A stretch of DNA of 64,000 nt from Natronorubrum bangense (GTDB taxonomy: Archaea > Halobacteriota > Halobacteria > Halobacteriales > Natrialbaceae), in NCBI RefSeq assembly GCF_004799645.1, contig NZ_CP031305.1:1798001-1862000 (forward strand). Reading direction: 5' to 3'. The notes beneath the pieces were generated by a model. It saw only the letters and a program-made list of their open reading frames with translations. It ran no database searches and was not told where the DNA came from. The stretch's first letter is position 1. Each line of letters starts with the position of its first letter. The position numbers were made by a program, and so were the translations under genes. Of this stretch, positions 52,301-61,284 are shown piece after piece.

Positions 52301-52987
52301 GAGTTTGCCGTAGCCGACCAGTGACTCGGTGGTCGCCTCGAGGTGGTGATCCGCGTTGAAATATCGAAGCGACTCGTTGTCAAAGGAGAGTTCGGCGCTT
52401 GCTCGGCGCTCGAGCCGGAGGACGAACTCGTTGCAGAGCTCGAGGGTGCGGACAGCTGGCAGCTGTGCCTGTAGCTCGTCGGGGGTGATGTCTTCCTGGC
52501 TCATCGACTGGATGAACCGGTCGACGTCGGCGGCGAACTCCTCGGGTGTGCCGTCGCCACGCACTGACGCGGCCGCGAAGTCGTAGTCGTTCTCGGCGAG
52601 CAGTCGGCCGACGATCCGCCGGCGTTTGCGTTCTGTGATCACGTCGAACTCGGGCGAGTAGCCGAGGTAGTAGGCGTACTCCCGGACCAGCCGGTAACAA
52701 AACGAGTGGTAGGTGTAGACATCGATCGCCGCGGCGGCCTCGGGGTCGAGGCGCTCGGCGACCGCATCACGGATGCTGCCGGCGGCTTCGTTCGCGAACG
52801 TCAACACCAGAATGTCGTCGGGATCGACGTCACCGCGTTCGATCGCGTGCTCGATCCGCATGAGCATCGTCGTCGTCTTCCCGGTTCCCGCGCCGGCGTC
52901 GACGGAGGTACAGGCTGCCCGGCTGTCGATGACGGCCTGTTGGTTCCCTTTCGGCTCGTCGACGGCCTGCGCTCGACGTTCACCCAT
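49331..52987 (-). CDS. AddA-like UvrD-family helicase with Fe-S PD-(D/E)XK nuclease
   Basis: A 1218-residue SF1A helicase-nuclease. Walker A AGAGTGKTT (31-39), motif Ia ILVLTFANEAAG, Walker B YCDEFQD (Asp368 onward), motif III IGDKDQAIYGWRG, motif IV LNFRSRQEIL, motif V MTVHQAKGLEFDTV and motif VI HVALTRAENHLFVFG are all intact. The C-terminal nuclease has TLFHDIAEEAF and the catalytic VLDYKA (Asp1112, Lys1114). Cys974 (CPRKHYL) and Cys1194, Cys1197 and Cys1204 (CQYCPHQSLGC) form the one-plus-three iron-sulfur staple of AddB/Cas4-type nucleases. It overlaps the next gene by eight bases and is probably the motor-nuclease subunit for DNA end resection. Confidence 0.9.
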   Translation of the reverse strand: MGERRAQAVDEPKGNQQAVIDSRAACTSVDAGAGTGKTTTMLMRIEHAIERGDVDPDDILVLTFANEAAGSIRDAVAERLDPEAAAAIDVYTYHSFCYRLVREYAYYLGYSPEFDVITERKRRRIVGRLLAENDYDFAAASVRGDGTPEEFAADVDRFIQSMSQEDITPDELQAQLPAVRTLELCNEFVLRLERRASAELSFDNESLRYFNADHHLEATTESLVGYGKLLEFCREQIAEAPAAFREDDVVRDVERYLRVLQGCVTNTIDVLSLADPTTKQLPRALFGNEIWRTATNRIEQSPFGRLKHYIEFLRLARHYTDAYADYHDYLERERTLDFDELVRTATELLDDPAIADEITSQWTDVYCDEFQDTDETQFALITELTDGPDRPDLLAIGDKDQAIYGWRGTDREGLDRLADAYDDHEAIELELNFRSRQEILDLTNHCEYGPQSTKTLREDGRTPGEYGTDDEDSAGTERQPPDRVVKIESDKIDRSTAEQVATTVSRLLNDDAENVPQRTLEDIAVIVRTNRHAQAVADELRDRQIPYEISGSPRGEIQPGIRTLLSYLRVLVDSDADAHLRRVLFYRYRLGETDLATLQRQEGTLYDAVMRIDSTILESPDRLERARDHLETLETLRDVYPLSGFFSRFRELTRLEWFLTSEEREELERVERFVEAYTADSVIETLTPRFVDALEGTLEGTGTDRTRGTQSTDSVDVMTVHQAKGLEFDTVLVPYLSDEEWCVERDYAERAQYRLLAAALDDGIDSPLCADLATETVGEEWRVLHVALTRAENHLFVFGSEYDYDGEEDELAASTADACLASEIEWSVTGQRMNLWASLRASFDRVQDTYPETVVDRTDEIALSATRSPGTITYYAGYDDRPHEPLETREAIRTVHKLGRLLRKGVLLPAADAASFGGLEHELEGVTRSVPGGRRASALTTETVRFPVETLSNATELPVAMRHSYTAMETYDTCPRKHYLDHVVRATDDPRGSMPGVGPTDGTHSRLVGTLFHDIAEEAFYREYRTREEWQTAAIRQLTARDLLEHREAVVACIRRYFEASAPAFDDPVADWEPVAAELPFMLEAIDGVTGSLVGYIDSIRRTPDGDLAVLDYKATAERIDPTDATQLALYARACEQRFDEPLSVVGYVYVGDVDGPRVDLIDPDDLPSWSVVRETLMSVDDPSLEETTPGEHCQYCPHQSLGCAPEEYTELPISSDD

Positions 52988-54023
52988 CGAACTGCACCTC
53001 CTGGGCGATGTACTCCTGACAGCAGACCGTGTACGAACAGTCCGGACAGGCGTGGCTCGAAATTGACTCCCAGCGGTCGGTCGGATCGAACGCGCCTGTG
53101 GCCAGGCGGCCGGCGACAGTCGCCAGCCGATCGTCGACGGTTCGATTGCGGTGTTCGTGTGTCATGCCAAACGTGTGGTGGTCGATGTAGACGTCGGTCA
53201 GATCTGCGACCTCGACGCTCGTTTCGACGGTTTTGCGAGCCCAGTTGACTGCCGTCTGCGAGCGGTCAGCGAGCGGAATCCGGACGTACCGGCAGGTTCG
53301 GTCCTCGAGGCCCAGCCGCCGACAGTGGTTGCGAAGCCCGTCGATGACGACGGCGGTTTCGAACAGTGCGCCGACGAACGCCGGCTCGAAGACGTCCGCG
53401 TCGGGGTCGAAGTGGTCGGTAAACTGCTCGGCGACGGCCCCCTCCCACTCCGGTCGGTAACGAAGCAGGCCGAGCGATCTGAGCGTCGGGACGAACTGGA
53501 CGCCGACGATCGCGGAGCCATCGGCGTAGACGTAGTCGACGCTCGCGTCGATCGACACCGTCGTTTCGTCCGTTTCTGGAACCGATACCGTACTCGAGAG
53601 CGAAAGCCCCGGCCCGATCACGGCTCCCTCGGTCGCCTCCGACGCCAGTTGTTCGATCCCGGCCGCGTGGTCGATGCCGACGCGGTCGACGTACGCTGTC
53701 GCGGTCGCCTCGAGCACGCGTCGTTCGTGGCGTCGCTGGGCCAGCGAGTGAAACGGCTCGTCGTGGCCGTCCCATAGCGCCTCGAGTCGCGTTTTGATGG
53801 CGTCTTCGAGGGCCTCACGGTCGGGATCGCCACGTCGAAGCCCGTCACAGATCGCCGTCCGCAAGAGAGCAACGCGGTCGTCGATTGTGGTGTCGTCGTC
53901 GCTGCCAGCGAGGCCGTGGTCGTGGGCGAACTCGTACCGGCGCGGACAGTGGAGATACGTCTCGAGGCCGTCGACCGTCAGTTCCATCGCGTCGGCCTCG
54001 TCGTCGCGGGCGGGCTCACTCAT
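52980..54023 (-). CDS. Fe-S PD-(D/E)XK nuclease-fold protein (degenerate), AddB C-terminal-like
   Basis: A 347-residue protein with Cys26 (YLHCPRRYEF) and a C-terminal CPDCSYTVCC (Cys326, Cys329, Cys334/335), the iron-sulfur staple arrangement of AddB-type nuclease domains. Between them the expected D...(D/E)xK strand reads VSIDASVDYVYADGSAIVGV and then QFVPTL, so the catalytic D/E-x-K is not recognisable. It likely keeps the fold and cluster but not catalysis, serving as a structural subunit. It overlaps genes on both sides by eight bases, so all three products should be made together. Confidence 0.7.
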   Translation of the reverse strand: MSEPARDDEADAMELTVDGLETYLHCPRRYEFAHDHGLAGSDDDTTIDDRVALLRTAICDGLRRGDPDREALEDAIKTRLEALWDGHDEPFHSLAQRRHERRVLEATATAYVDRVGIDHAAGIEQLASEATEGAVIGPGLSLSSTVSVPETDETTVSIDASVDYVYADGSAIVGVQFVPTLRSLGLLRYRPEWEGAVAEQFTDHFDPDADVFEPAFVGALFETAVVIDGLRNHCRRLGLEDRTCRYVRIPLADRSQTAVNWARKTVETSVEVADLTDVYIDHHTFGMTHEHRNRTVDDRLATVAGRLATGAFDPTDRWESISSHACPDCSYTVCCQEYIAQEVQFDG

Positions 54024-56250
54024 TGCGAATCACCTCCCCTGCAGCGAACTCGAACTGCGAGCGCACTGCTTCGGCGAGGTCGTCGTCGATGTCGCCCGCC
54101 TCGAGGACGACCGCGATCTCCTCGAACAGCTCCTCAGTCGTTCCGAGGTCGGCCTCACCGCCCGTACTCGCTTCCCGGAGGATTCGCTCGAGTTCGCCGT
54201 GGGGCTGGGCGAGCAGCGCCTCGAGGGCGTTCGTCTCGCCATGGATCGCCGCCGTCGGCTCGTCGTCGACGCTCGTCAGCTCGAGGCCGGGCGTCGAGTC
54301 GAGCAGGTGCAGGTAGCGCGACTCGTCGTACGTTCGGCGCAGTCCGCCGGCGCCGCGTTCGTACGAACAGCAGTAGAGCTGCGTGCGGGCGGCTCGAGAG
54401 GCGAGGGCGAGCCGTCGCCGAGAGCGCTGGGCGTGGTACGTTTCGAAGGGGTCGCCGACGCCCTCGGGCGCGACGGTGGAAAACGTCGCCGTCAGTTCGG
54501 CGGATGAGGGATCGGTGACGGCCGGATACGTCGGCATCTCGCGTAGCCACACCGTCGGGAACAGCTGGGTGAGAAACTGCTCGCCGGGGTAGCTGTCGTC
54601 GGTCAGATCGAGCAGGAAGACGGCCTCCCGCGCGTCGTATTTGAGGTCGTCGACGGCACAGACCGTGACGCCGCCGGTTGGCGGCTGCGTGTCGACCGCG
54701 TGGACGTAGGGGGCGTCGTACTGGATGGTTCGTCGGAGCATCCGTCGCAGTCCCTGCCAGTCCGGGCCGACGAGATCCGTCTCCTCGACGAATCGGGCGA
54801 TCTCGAGCACCCGACGGATGCCTTCGTACTGTTCGCGTGCGTCGACCCACGCCTCGTCGCGGGCGATGCGTCCTTTCAAATCCGTCCGGTGGAGCCACCG
54901 CTCGAGCGATCGGGAGACGCTCGAGCCGGCACACGACTCGAGTAGATCGGGCGAGAACTCTTCGACGCGAGCCTGCAGTCGAGCGAGCGAGACGTCGAGC
55001 GGATCGCCCGCGTCTCGATCGGACGTGGTTGCGTCGAACAGGTCGCGTCGCCCGGAGCCACGCTCGAGGGCACATTGGAGCGTCACGAACGCGTACAGTT
55101 CGTTGACGGCGGGGTCCTCCGCGAGCGAGGGGGTGCCGATCGTCGCCGTTGGGATCCCGGCCTCGCGAAGCTGGGTTCTGGTTTCGGGCACGCGTTCGAT
55201 CCGTGGCACTGCGACGGCGACGTCGTCGTACGTCCAGTCGTGGCGACCCCGGAGGGCCTGGATCTCGGTGGCGACGCGTTTGACCTGTCCACGTGCGGTT
55301 CGAGCACGGATTCGGCGTGCCCGACTCGGTGCCTGCTCGGTGGCTTCATCCGCGCTCGCTGCCGACGGTGATGTTCCCGTCGCCAGAAACCGCGTTATTG
55401 CCCGGTGTGGCGGCTCGCTGTTCTCGCCGTCTTCGAGCCCCGTCTCGAGCACCTCCACCGCGAGGCCGTCGCCGACGTGGTCCTCGATACGGCCGGGTTC
55501 GACACGCGTGCGTTCGACGCTGGCGTGGCGCTCGCCCAGACAGACGAGCTCCGCATCGTGGGTGAGCGCTCCGAGATAGCGCCGGTCGAGTCGCCGGTAC
55601 TCTTCGAACTCGACGGCGAGAACGGCATCGACCGAGTCGGTTACTCTGGTTTGTAGCCCGTCGGCGTCCGCCTCGAGCAAGTCGACGGTCCGCGGGACCA
55701 CGTCCGCCCGCTCGACGTAACCTCGGGCCTCGAGTTCGGCGTGGAACCGGTCGTTCATCGCATAGAGGAAGGCCAGACAGTCGTGTGGCTCGGCCTCGAA
55801 CTCGTCGCGTCGAAGCCGCTGGCGGGTCGCCTCGAGCAACAGTTGTCCGACGTCGCGAGCGAAGCTCTCGTGGCTCGCCGCGCGCTCGAGGTAGTCCGGC
55901 ACGTCGCGGCTGGCGCCGTCGATAACCAGCGAGATGAGTTCGATCCGCTCTTCGTACTCGAGGCGATCCAGCGTCGGATCGTACTCCTCGAGCACTTTCG
56001 AGGCGTGTTCGGGCAACGACTCGACACGTGGCGAGCGCGGGGTGCCGCTGGTCGCGTCGACCCCGGAAAGGGCGTCGGTCAGTGACTCGAGGCCCGCCGG
56101 GTGTCGTTTCAGGACGAGGACGTTCCGGGGGCCGTACTCGTCGGCGAGGGCGGCGTATTCGGACGCGATCCGCTCGAAAAGGGCGTCGCTGGGAACGGGT
56201 TCGGAAAGGAGTTTGCAGGTACCCTCGAGCGGGGCTGGAGGAGACGCCAT
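54016..56250 (-). CDS. AddB/RecC-like inactivated helicase
   Basis: A 744-residue protein, first gene of the operon. It has the sequence rhythm of an SF1 helicase without ATPase motifs: NVLVLKRHPAGLESLTDAL resembles motif Ia, WTYDDVAVAVPRIE the VPR strand, and VTVCAVDDLKYDAREAVFLL followed by DLTDDSYPG matches the motif V/VI region (V-x-GLEFD-x-VF-x-GL-x-D-x-xFP) of AddB-like proteins. Walker A is absent (the corresponding stretch is LSEPVPSDALFERIASEY). It probably scans the DNA strand or recognises a signal while the downstream helicase pulls, as RecC/AddB do. This is inference from family logic. Confidence 0.65.
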   Translation of the reverse strand: MASPPAPLEGTCKLLSEPVPSDALFERIASEYAALADEYGPRNVLVLKRHPAGLESLTDALSGVDATSGTPRSPRVESLPEHASKVLEEYDPTLDRLEYEERIELISLVIDGASRDVPDYLERAASHESFARDVGQLLLEATRQRLRRDEFEAEPHDCLAFLYAMNDRFHAELEARGYVERADVVPRTVDLLEADADGLQTRVTDSVDAVLAVEFEEYRRLDRRYLGALTHDAELVCLGERHASVERTRVEPGRIEDHVGDGLAVEVLETGLEDGENSEPPHRAITRFLATGTSPSAASADEATEQAPSRARRIRARTARGQVKRVATEIQALRGRHDWTYDDVAVAVPRIERVPETRTQLREAGIPTATIGTPSLAEDPAVNELYAFVTLQCALERGSGRRDLFDATTSDRDAGDPLDVSLARLQARVEEFSPDLLESCAGSSVSRSLERWLHRTDLKGRIARDEAWVDAREQYEGIRRVLEIARFVEETDLVGPDWQGLRRMLRRTIQYDAPYVHAVDTQPPTGGVTVCAVDDLKYDAREAVFLLDLTDDSYPGEQFLTQLFPTVWLREMPTYPAVTDPSSAELTATFSTVAPEGVGDPFETYHAQRSRRRLALASRAARTQLYCCSYERGAGGLRRTYDESRYLHLLDSTPGLELTSVDDEPTAAIHGETNALEALLAQPHGELERILREASTGGEADLGTTEELFEEIAVVLEAGDIDDDLAEAVRSQFEFAAGEVIRNE

Positions 56251-56283
56251 CAGTTGATCTGTCCCTCAGTATGGCCGAGTTGG

Positions 56284-56291
56284 TATTTAAA
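56284..56291 (-). promoter_or_regulatory. TATA box for the helicase-nuclease operon
   Basis: TATTTAAA on the plus strand (TTTAAATA on the minus) lies 34 bases before the ATG at 56250, correct for a nearly leaderless haloarchaeal transcript. The facing CBS gene has its own CTTATC box at 56335-56340. Confidence 0.5.
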
Positions 56292-56363
56292 CCTGCGGCG
56301 GCTGCCTGATCGACGCCCTGCCGCATTGACAATCCTTATCACGTATACGCCAGACAACCATTC

Positions 56364-56768
56364 ATGGACGATATTTTCGTTGCGCGAATCATGTCTTCGT
56401 CGGTACATACGGTCTCACCGGACACGCTCGTCGAGGACGCCGGGAAGCTGATGCTCGAGGAGGACATCGGCTCGGTGATGGTCGTCGACGAGGACAACCA
56501 ACTTGCGGGCATTCTGACGACGACGGACTTCGTGCAGATCGTCGCCGAACGCAAGCCCAAAGATCAGACGCCGGTCTCGACGTACATGACTCAGGACGTG
56601 ATCACGGTCTCCGCACAGGACGATATCCGTGACGCTGCGGACGTGATGGTCGAACACGGCTTCCACCACACCCCTGTCGTCGACGAGGACGAGGGCGTTA
56701 TCGGGATGCTCACAACCTCCGATCTGACGTCGTACCTCTCGCGTGCGGAGACGCCGAGTCCGGAGTAA
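56364..56768 (+). CDS. Two-CBS-domain protein
   Basis: A 134-residue protein made of a CBS pair. First: VARIMSSSVHTVSPDTLVED with GSVMVVDEDNQLAGILTTTD; second: YMTQDVITVSAQDDIRDAAD with HHTPVVDEDEGVIGMLTTSD. The two domains together form a Bateman module that binds adenosine nucleotides and usually senses energy state; the partner is unknown. It diverges from the helicase operon. Confidence 0.92.
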   Translation: MDDIFVARIMSSSVHTVSPDTLVEDAGKLMLEEDIGSVMVVDEDNQLAGILTTTDFVQIVAERKPKDQTPVSTYMTQDVITVSAQDDIRDAADVMVEHGFHHTPVVDEDEGVIGMLTTSDLTSYLSRAETPSPE

Positions 56769-56776
56769 GACGTCGC

Positions 56777-57154
56777 CTAGCGTTCGTCTTCCTGAGTGAG
56801 TTCTGTTGTTTCGTCGGCTTCGGTCATCCAGCGGACGGTCTCGTCGAGGTGGTCCCGGAGCGCCCGTGCTTCTGCCGGCGTCAGCGTAACGTCTGCGTGC
56901 CCCGTCCCGTGATCGCCAGCCATCGCGTCGATACTCATCACGAGCCGATGGCCTCCGTCGTCTTCGGGTCGAACTGAGACGTCCGCTCGGTCGGGGTAGT
57001 CCCGTGGCGGCCCGAACTCGAGGTCAGTCTCGCCGCGGGTGACACCCACCTCGACGCGTTCCGGGTGCTCGAGATCGAACGAGTCTGTCGGATCCTCCGT
57101 GATCCGTGTCGGCTCCGACTCCTCGGACTGCTCGTGACTGGTGTCCTCTTGCAT
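56777..57154 (-). CDS. Small acidic protein, unknown function
   Basis: A 125-residue acidic protein. Residues 1-35 are disordered (MQEDTSHEQSEESEPTRITE). The middle GVTRGETDLEFGPPRDYPDR and LVMSIDAMAGDHGTGHADVT form beta strands, and LTPAEARALRDHLDETVRWM a helix. The motif TPAEARALRDHLDE recurs in haloarchaeal hypothetical proteins that bind no known ligand. The ATG is chosen to start at the low-complexity leader; an upstream in-frame ATG adds 15 residues. Confidence 0.7.
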   Translation of the reverse strand: MQEDTSHEQSEESEPTRITEDPTDSFDLEHPERVEVGVTRGETDLEFGPPRDYPDRADVSVRPEDDGGHRLVMSIDAMAGDHGTGHADVTLTPAEARALRDHLDETVRWMTEADETTELTQEDER

Positions 57155-57256
57155 AGATACCGATTGGCCCGCAGTTGCCTTGGCTGTATGGCCGAACACA
57201 GACCGATGACAGTCTCGTTCGGGCGCCTGTCCGTCAGCATCGGGACAGGATCTGCT

Positions 57257-57673
57257 TCAGTCGACAGCGAACGTTTCTGCCTCGAGCAGCGCGCCGCCGA
57301 CCCAGCACTCGCGAGCGAACCACGCGAAGTAGCCCACCACAAGGGCAGTGATGACGGCCTCGAGCGTTCCGAGCCCAGTGATGCCGTCGCCCTCGAGCAG
57401 TCCCACGGCGCTGACGGTGGCCCAGCCGACGGCGAGCATCGCGATTGCGACGGCGGCGATGCGGGGCCAGCCGACGGTCACGGAGCCGATCGAGACGCGC
57501 TCTCGCGTGCCGGCGGCGAGCATCGACCCGCCAACGGCGACGAGCCACGCCACCAGCGCGACCGTGGTTGGACGCGTCGGCTCGCCGAGGACGAGAAAAC
57601 TGGCCGCCAGCAAGAGCGTAGCGAAGCCGCCACCGGCGAGTCCGTGGCGAACAACTCGTTTTCGGCTGTTCAT
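57257..57673 (-). CDS. Four-helix membrane protein, unknown
   Basis: A 138-residue hydrophobic protein with about four helices: LAGGGFATLLLAASFLVLGE, TVALVAWLVAVGGSMLAAGT, RIAAVAIAMLAVGWATVSAV and EAVITALVVGYFAWFARECW. Charged loops are short. I recognise no family. The gene lies about 100 bases upstream of the acidic 125-residue gene on the same strand and may share its transcript. Confidence 0.7.
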   Translation of the reverse strand: MNSRKRVVRHGLAGGGFATLLLAASFLVLGEPTRPTTVALVAWLVAVGGSMLAAGTRERVSIGSVTVGWPRIAAVAIAMLAVGWATVSAVGLLEGDGITGLGTLEAVITALVVGYFAWFARECWVGGALLEAETFAVD

Positions 57674-57822
57674 TGGGTCGCGTTTCGCCGCCGGCCGCCG
57701 TTAACGGTTCGGATCGCTACCCGAACGGCCGATCAGCATCCGCCTCGAGATGGTGAGTCTCGAGCGGCGGTTATCTAGTGTAGCCCGCGACGTTATTAGC
57801 GATTGAGGGTAAGAGAGCATCC

Positions 57823-58011
57823 ATGAATGAAAAAGGCACACAAACCATGACCATGTTCATGGGGCTTGGCATCTTCATTTGGTACGTTTCACTGGGAGTC
57901 ACGGCGAATCCGGTCGTTCGGTTGGCAATCCTCATCGGAGTGGGAGTGGTCGTGCCACTGCTGATCAACGAGTCGAGAACGAAACTGCAGCCTGTAGCCG
58001 ATCAGCAGTGA
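57823..58011 (+). CDS. Small two-helix membrane protein
   Basis: A 62-residue protein: MNEKGTQTMTMFMGLGIFIW starts a hydrophobic helix, followed by GVTANPVVRLAILIGVGVVV and a short basic tail. It resembles other tiny haloarchaeal membrane proteins without assigned role. Promoter-like AT-rich DNA precedes it (57795-57815). It is convergent with uvrA, with an 83-bp repeat in between. Confidence 0.6.
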   Translation: MNEKGTQTMTMFMGLGIFIWYVSLGVTANPVVRLAILIGVGVVVPLLINESRTKLQPVADQQ

Positions 58012-58036
58012 CCCGACGGCCGTGCCGGACGCTGTT

Positions 58037-58119
58037 CATACGGACTGCTGTAGTCAATTACCGCCGATCACCAGAGACGGGCCGGTGATCGGCGGTAACT
58101 CGTACAGCAGACCGTATCA
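58037..58119 (-). repeat. 83-bp palindromic repeat, copy B
   Basis: On the minus strand it begins TGATACGGTCTGCTGTA on the uvrA stop codon and ends CAGTCCGTATG. Copy A lies at 36213-36295. The outer ends pair (CATACGG...CCGTAT), and a core GATCACCGG/CTGGTGATC hairpin with GATCGGCGGTAATTGAC identical to copy A is inside. Confidence 0.8.
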
Positions 58120-61080
58120 ATCGTCGTCCATCGGCGCCGTCACGGGTTCGACGCGCTCGCCGCGTGGCCCCTCGAGATCCACTTTCGGCAACAGATCACG
58201 CAGATAGCGACCAGTGTGGGAGTCCTCGAGGCGGGCGATCTCCTCGGGTGTGCCGGTGGCGACGATTTCGCCGCCGTTCTCGCCGCCCTCGGGGCCGAGG
58301 TCGATGACGTGGTCGGCGTTTTTCACGAGATCGAGTTCGTGTTCGATGACGACGATGGTGTTGCCGTTGTCGGTCAACCGGTGGAGGACGTCGATCAGCT
58401 TGCGCTCGTCCTCGCTGTGAAGTCCCGTCGTCGGCTCGTCGAGTAAGTAGAGCGTCTCACCCGAATCTTTCTTCCCGAGTTCTTCGGCGAGTTTGATCCG
58501 CTGGGCCTCACCGCCGGAGAGGGTTGTCGAGGGCTGTCCAAGCGTCATATAGCCCAGCCCGACGTCTTTCAACAGTTGGAGTCGGCGACGGATCTGACTC
58601 GAGGACTCGAAAAAGTCGTAGGCCTCTTCGACTTCCATATCGAGGACGTCCGCGATGGTCTTCCCCTTGTAGGTGACGTCGAGTGTGGCGTCGTTGTAGC
58701 GTGCGCCGTCACACTCCTCACAGGGGACGTACACGTCCGAGAGGAAGTTCATCTCGATCTTGACGGTTCCCTGCCCGCCACACTCCTCACAGCGGCCCCC
58801 TTTGACGTTAAAGGAGAACCGCCCCTTCTCGTAGCCGCGCTGTTTCGCGAGTTTGGTCGAGGCGAACAGCTCCCGGATGTAGTCGAAGACGTTCGTGTAC
58901 GTCGCCGGGTTCGACCGTGGCGTGCGGCCGATCGGCGACTGATCGATCAGGCGGACGGTTTCGATCTCCTCGAGTCCCTTGAGGGCGTCGTGGTCGCCCG
59001 GAATCACGCTCGTGTTGTTGTTCATTTTGCGGGCGAGGCCTTTGTAGAGTACCTCGTGCATCAGCGTCGATTTTCCGGAGCCCGAGACGCCCGTGATCGC
59101 GGTGAAGTTGCCAAGCGGGATGTCGACGTCGACGTCGCCCAGGTTGTGCTGGCGCGCCCCGCGAATCGTCAGCGCCCCGTCGGGATCGCGGCGCTCGTCG
59201 GGGACGGGGATCTGCCGGCGGCCGGAGAGATAGTCGCCGGTGACGGAGTCCTCGCAGGCTTTGAGCTCCTCGACGGAGCCGTTGACGACGACCTCGCCGC
59301 CGCGTTTGCCGGGACCAGGCCCCATGTCGACGACTTGGTCGGCACGACGCATCGTCTCCTCGTCGTGTTCGACGACGAGCAGGGTGTTGCCCAAATCACG
59401 CAGTTCCGCCAGCGTATCAAGCAGCCGGTCATTGTCTCGCTGGTGGAGCCCGATCGAGGGCTCGTCGAGCACGTAGAGGACGCCGACGAGTCCGGAACCG
59501 ATCTGTGTTGCCAGCCGAATGCGCTGACTCTCGCCGCCCGACAGGGTGGAGGCCTCTCGGTCGAGCGTGAGATACTCGAGGCCGACCTCACACATGAAGC
59601 TGAGTCGTGAGCGAATCTCCTTTAATATCTCCTCGGCGATCACCTTCTCGCGCTCGGTGAGGTCGGCTTCCATCGACTCGAAGTGCGCTAAGGCGTCGCC
59701 GATACTCATCGCGTTGATCTCGGTGATCGAGGTGTCGTCGACGAGCACGGCCCGGCTCGCGGGCTTCAACCGCGTGCCATCACAGGCCGGACACTCCGTG
59801 ACCGACATGTAGTCCTCGATGTGTTCGCGAGTCGAGTCGGAGTCGGTCTCGAGATACCGCCGCTCTAAGTTCGGGATAACGCCCTCGAAGCGCTTTTGTT
59901 TTCGCCGGGTGCCGTTTTTCGTCTGTCGCTTGAAGACGACTTCGTCGTTCGTGCCGTAGAGAAACGCTTGCTGGATGTCCGCGTCGATCTCCTCGAAGGG
60001 TGTCGACAGCGGGATGTCGAAATGCGCTGCGACGGAATCCAGCCGGGTCTGGTAGTACGACCGGTTGTAGCTCCAGGGTTCGAAGACGTGTTTCAGCGGC
60101 TTGGAAGCGTCCTGGATGACGAGGTCCTCGTCGACCTCTTTAGTCTCGCCTAACCCCTCACACTCGGGACAGGCTCCGTGGGGCGAATTAAACGAAAACG
60201 AGCGCGTCTCGATCTCGGGGACGTCGATCCCACAGTGGGTACACGCCAGATCCTTCGAAAACTCGACGACGAAGCGGTCGTCGTCGTTGGTTTTGTCGCC
60301 CAGCGCGCCCGTCTGGCGGGCTTCCTCGCCCAGATCTGCGGCGACCTCTTCGGAGGCATCTGGAAGGATGACCTTCAAGACGCCTTCGGCCTCTTCGAGG
60401 GCCGTCTCGACGCTGTCGATGATCCGCGGGCGGTCCTCGACGCTGACTTTCACGCGGTCGACGATGACGTCGATCGTGTGATCGAAGTTCTCGTCCAAGT
60501 CGGGTTTCTCGAGCGTGAGGTCGTGTTCCTCGCCGTCGACTTCGACGCGGGCGTACCCCTCCGAGACCAGTTCGTCGAACAGATCCTCGAACGCCCCCTT
60601 CTGGTCGCGAACGACGGGGGCGGCGAGTTTGGCCTTGGTTCCCTCGGGGAGCTCGAGGATGCGTTCGACCATGTTCTGGGCCGACTGCTCGCCGACCTCA
60701 CGGCCACAGTCCGGGCAGTGGGGAGTGCCGACGCGAGCGTAGAGGAGCCGGAGATAGTCGTGGAGTTCCGTCACCGTTCCCACCGTCGATCGGGGGTTGT
60801 TCGCGGCGTTTTTCTGGTCGATCGAGATCGCTGGCGAGAGCCCTTCGACGGTCTCGACCTGCGGTTTGTCCATCTGCCCGAGGAAGTTGCGGGCGTAGGC
60901 GGAGAGACTCTCGATGTAGCGGCGCTGGCCTTCGGCGTAGATCGTCTCGAACGCCAGCGAGGACTTGCCCGAGCCCGAGAGGCCGGTAACGACGGTAAAC
61001 TCCTCACGGGGGATCGTCACGTCGAGGTCCTTGAGGTTGTGTTCCTCTGCACCCCGAACCGTGATGTACTCCTTGCTCAT
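58117..61080 (-). CDS. uvrA: Excinuclease ABC subunit UvrA
   Basis: A 987-residue damage-recognition ATPase of nucleotide-excision repair. Two ABC modules are present: Walker [11 protein letters not shown] (33-42) and GVSGSGKST in the second half, ABC signatures [20 protein letters not shown] and [17 protein letters not shown]. Zinc modules are seen as [10 protein letters not shown]...[18 protein letters not shown], and CEECGGQG with CEECDGARY. It forms dimers that load UvrB on damaged DNA; no uvrB or uvrC is in the window. The TGA stop lies inside an 83-bp repeat. Confidence 0.97.
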   Translation of the reverse strand: MSKEYITVRGAEEHNLKDLDVTIPREEFTVVTGLSGSGKSSLAFETIYAEGQRRYIESLSAYARNFLGQMDKPQVETVEGLSPAISIDQKNAANNPRSTVGTVTELHDYLRLLYARVGTPHCPDCGREVGEQSAQNMVERILELPEGTKAKLAAPVVRDQKGAFEDLFDELVSEGYARVEVDGEEHDLTLEKPDLDENFDHTIDVIVDRVKVSVEDRPRIIDSVETALEEAEGVLKVILPDASEEVAADLGEEARQTGALGDKTNDDDRFVVEFSKDLACTHCGIDVPEIETRSFSFNSPHGACPECEGLGETKEVDEDLVIQDASKPLKHVFEPWSYNRSYYQTRLDSVAAHFDIPLSTPFEEIDADIQQAFLYGTNDEVVFKRQTKNGTRRKQKRFEGVIPNLERRYLETDSDSTREHIEDYMSVTECPACDGTRLKPASRAVLVDDTSITEINAMSIGDALAHFESMEADLTEREKVIAEEILKEIRSRLSFMCEVGLEYLTLDREASTLSGGESQRIRLATQIGSGLVGVLYVLDEPSIGLHQRDNDRLLDTLAELRDLGNTLLVVEHDEETMRRADQVVDMGPGPGKRGGEVVVNGSVEELKACEDSVTGDYLSGRRQIPVPDERRDPDGALTIRGARQHNLGDVDVDIPLGNFTAITGVSGSGKSTLMHEVLYKGLARKMNNNTSVIPGDHDALKGLEEIETVRLIDQSPIGRTPRSNPATYTNVFDYIRELFASTKLAKQRGYEKGRFSFNVKGGRCEECGGQGTVKIEMNFLSDVYVPCEECDGARYNDATLDVTYKGKTIADVLDMEVEEAYDFFESSSQIRRRLQLLKDVGLGYMTLGQPSTTLSGGEAQRIKLAEELGKKDSGETLYLLDEPTTGLHSEDERKLIDVLHRLTDNGNTIVVIEHELDLVKNADHVIDLGPEGGENGGEIVATGTPEEIARLEDSHTGRYLRDLLPKVDLEGPRGERVEPVTAPMDDD

Positions 61081-61284
61081 GGTTCGGTATCGGCTGGTGG
61101 CTGCGTTGGTTCGCGACTCACGGCTCGGTTCATTGTGGATGTATCAGTGGCTGAACGAACTTAACGAGTCTGAAAGGCGAACCGCACGGTATCTGGTAGC
61201 ACTTCGTTGGTGGCGCTCCAGAGATGCGACACGGCGTGTCGACCGGTCCAAAGTGTCTTCGGCCGGAAGCTCCAAGGGGTGGTC

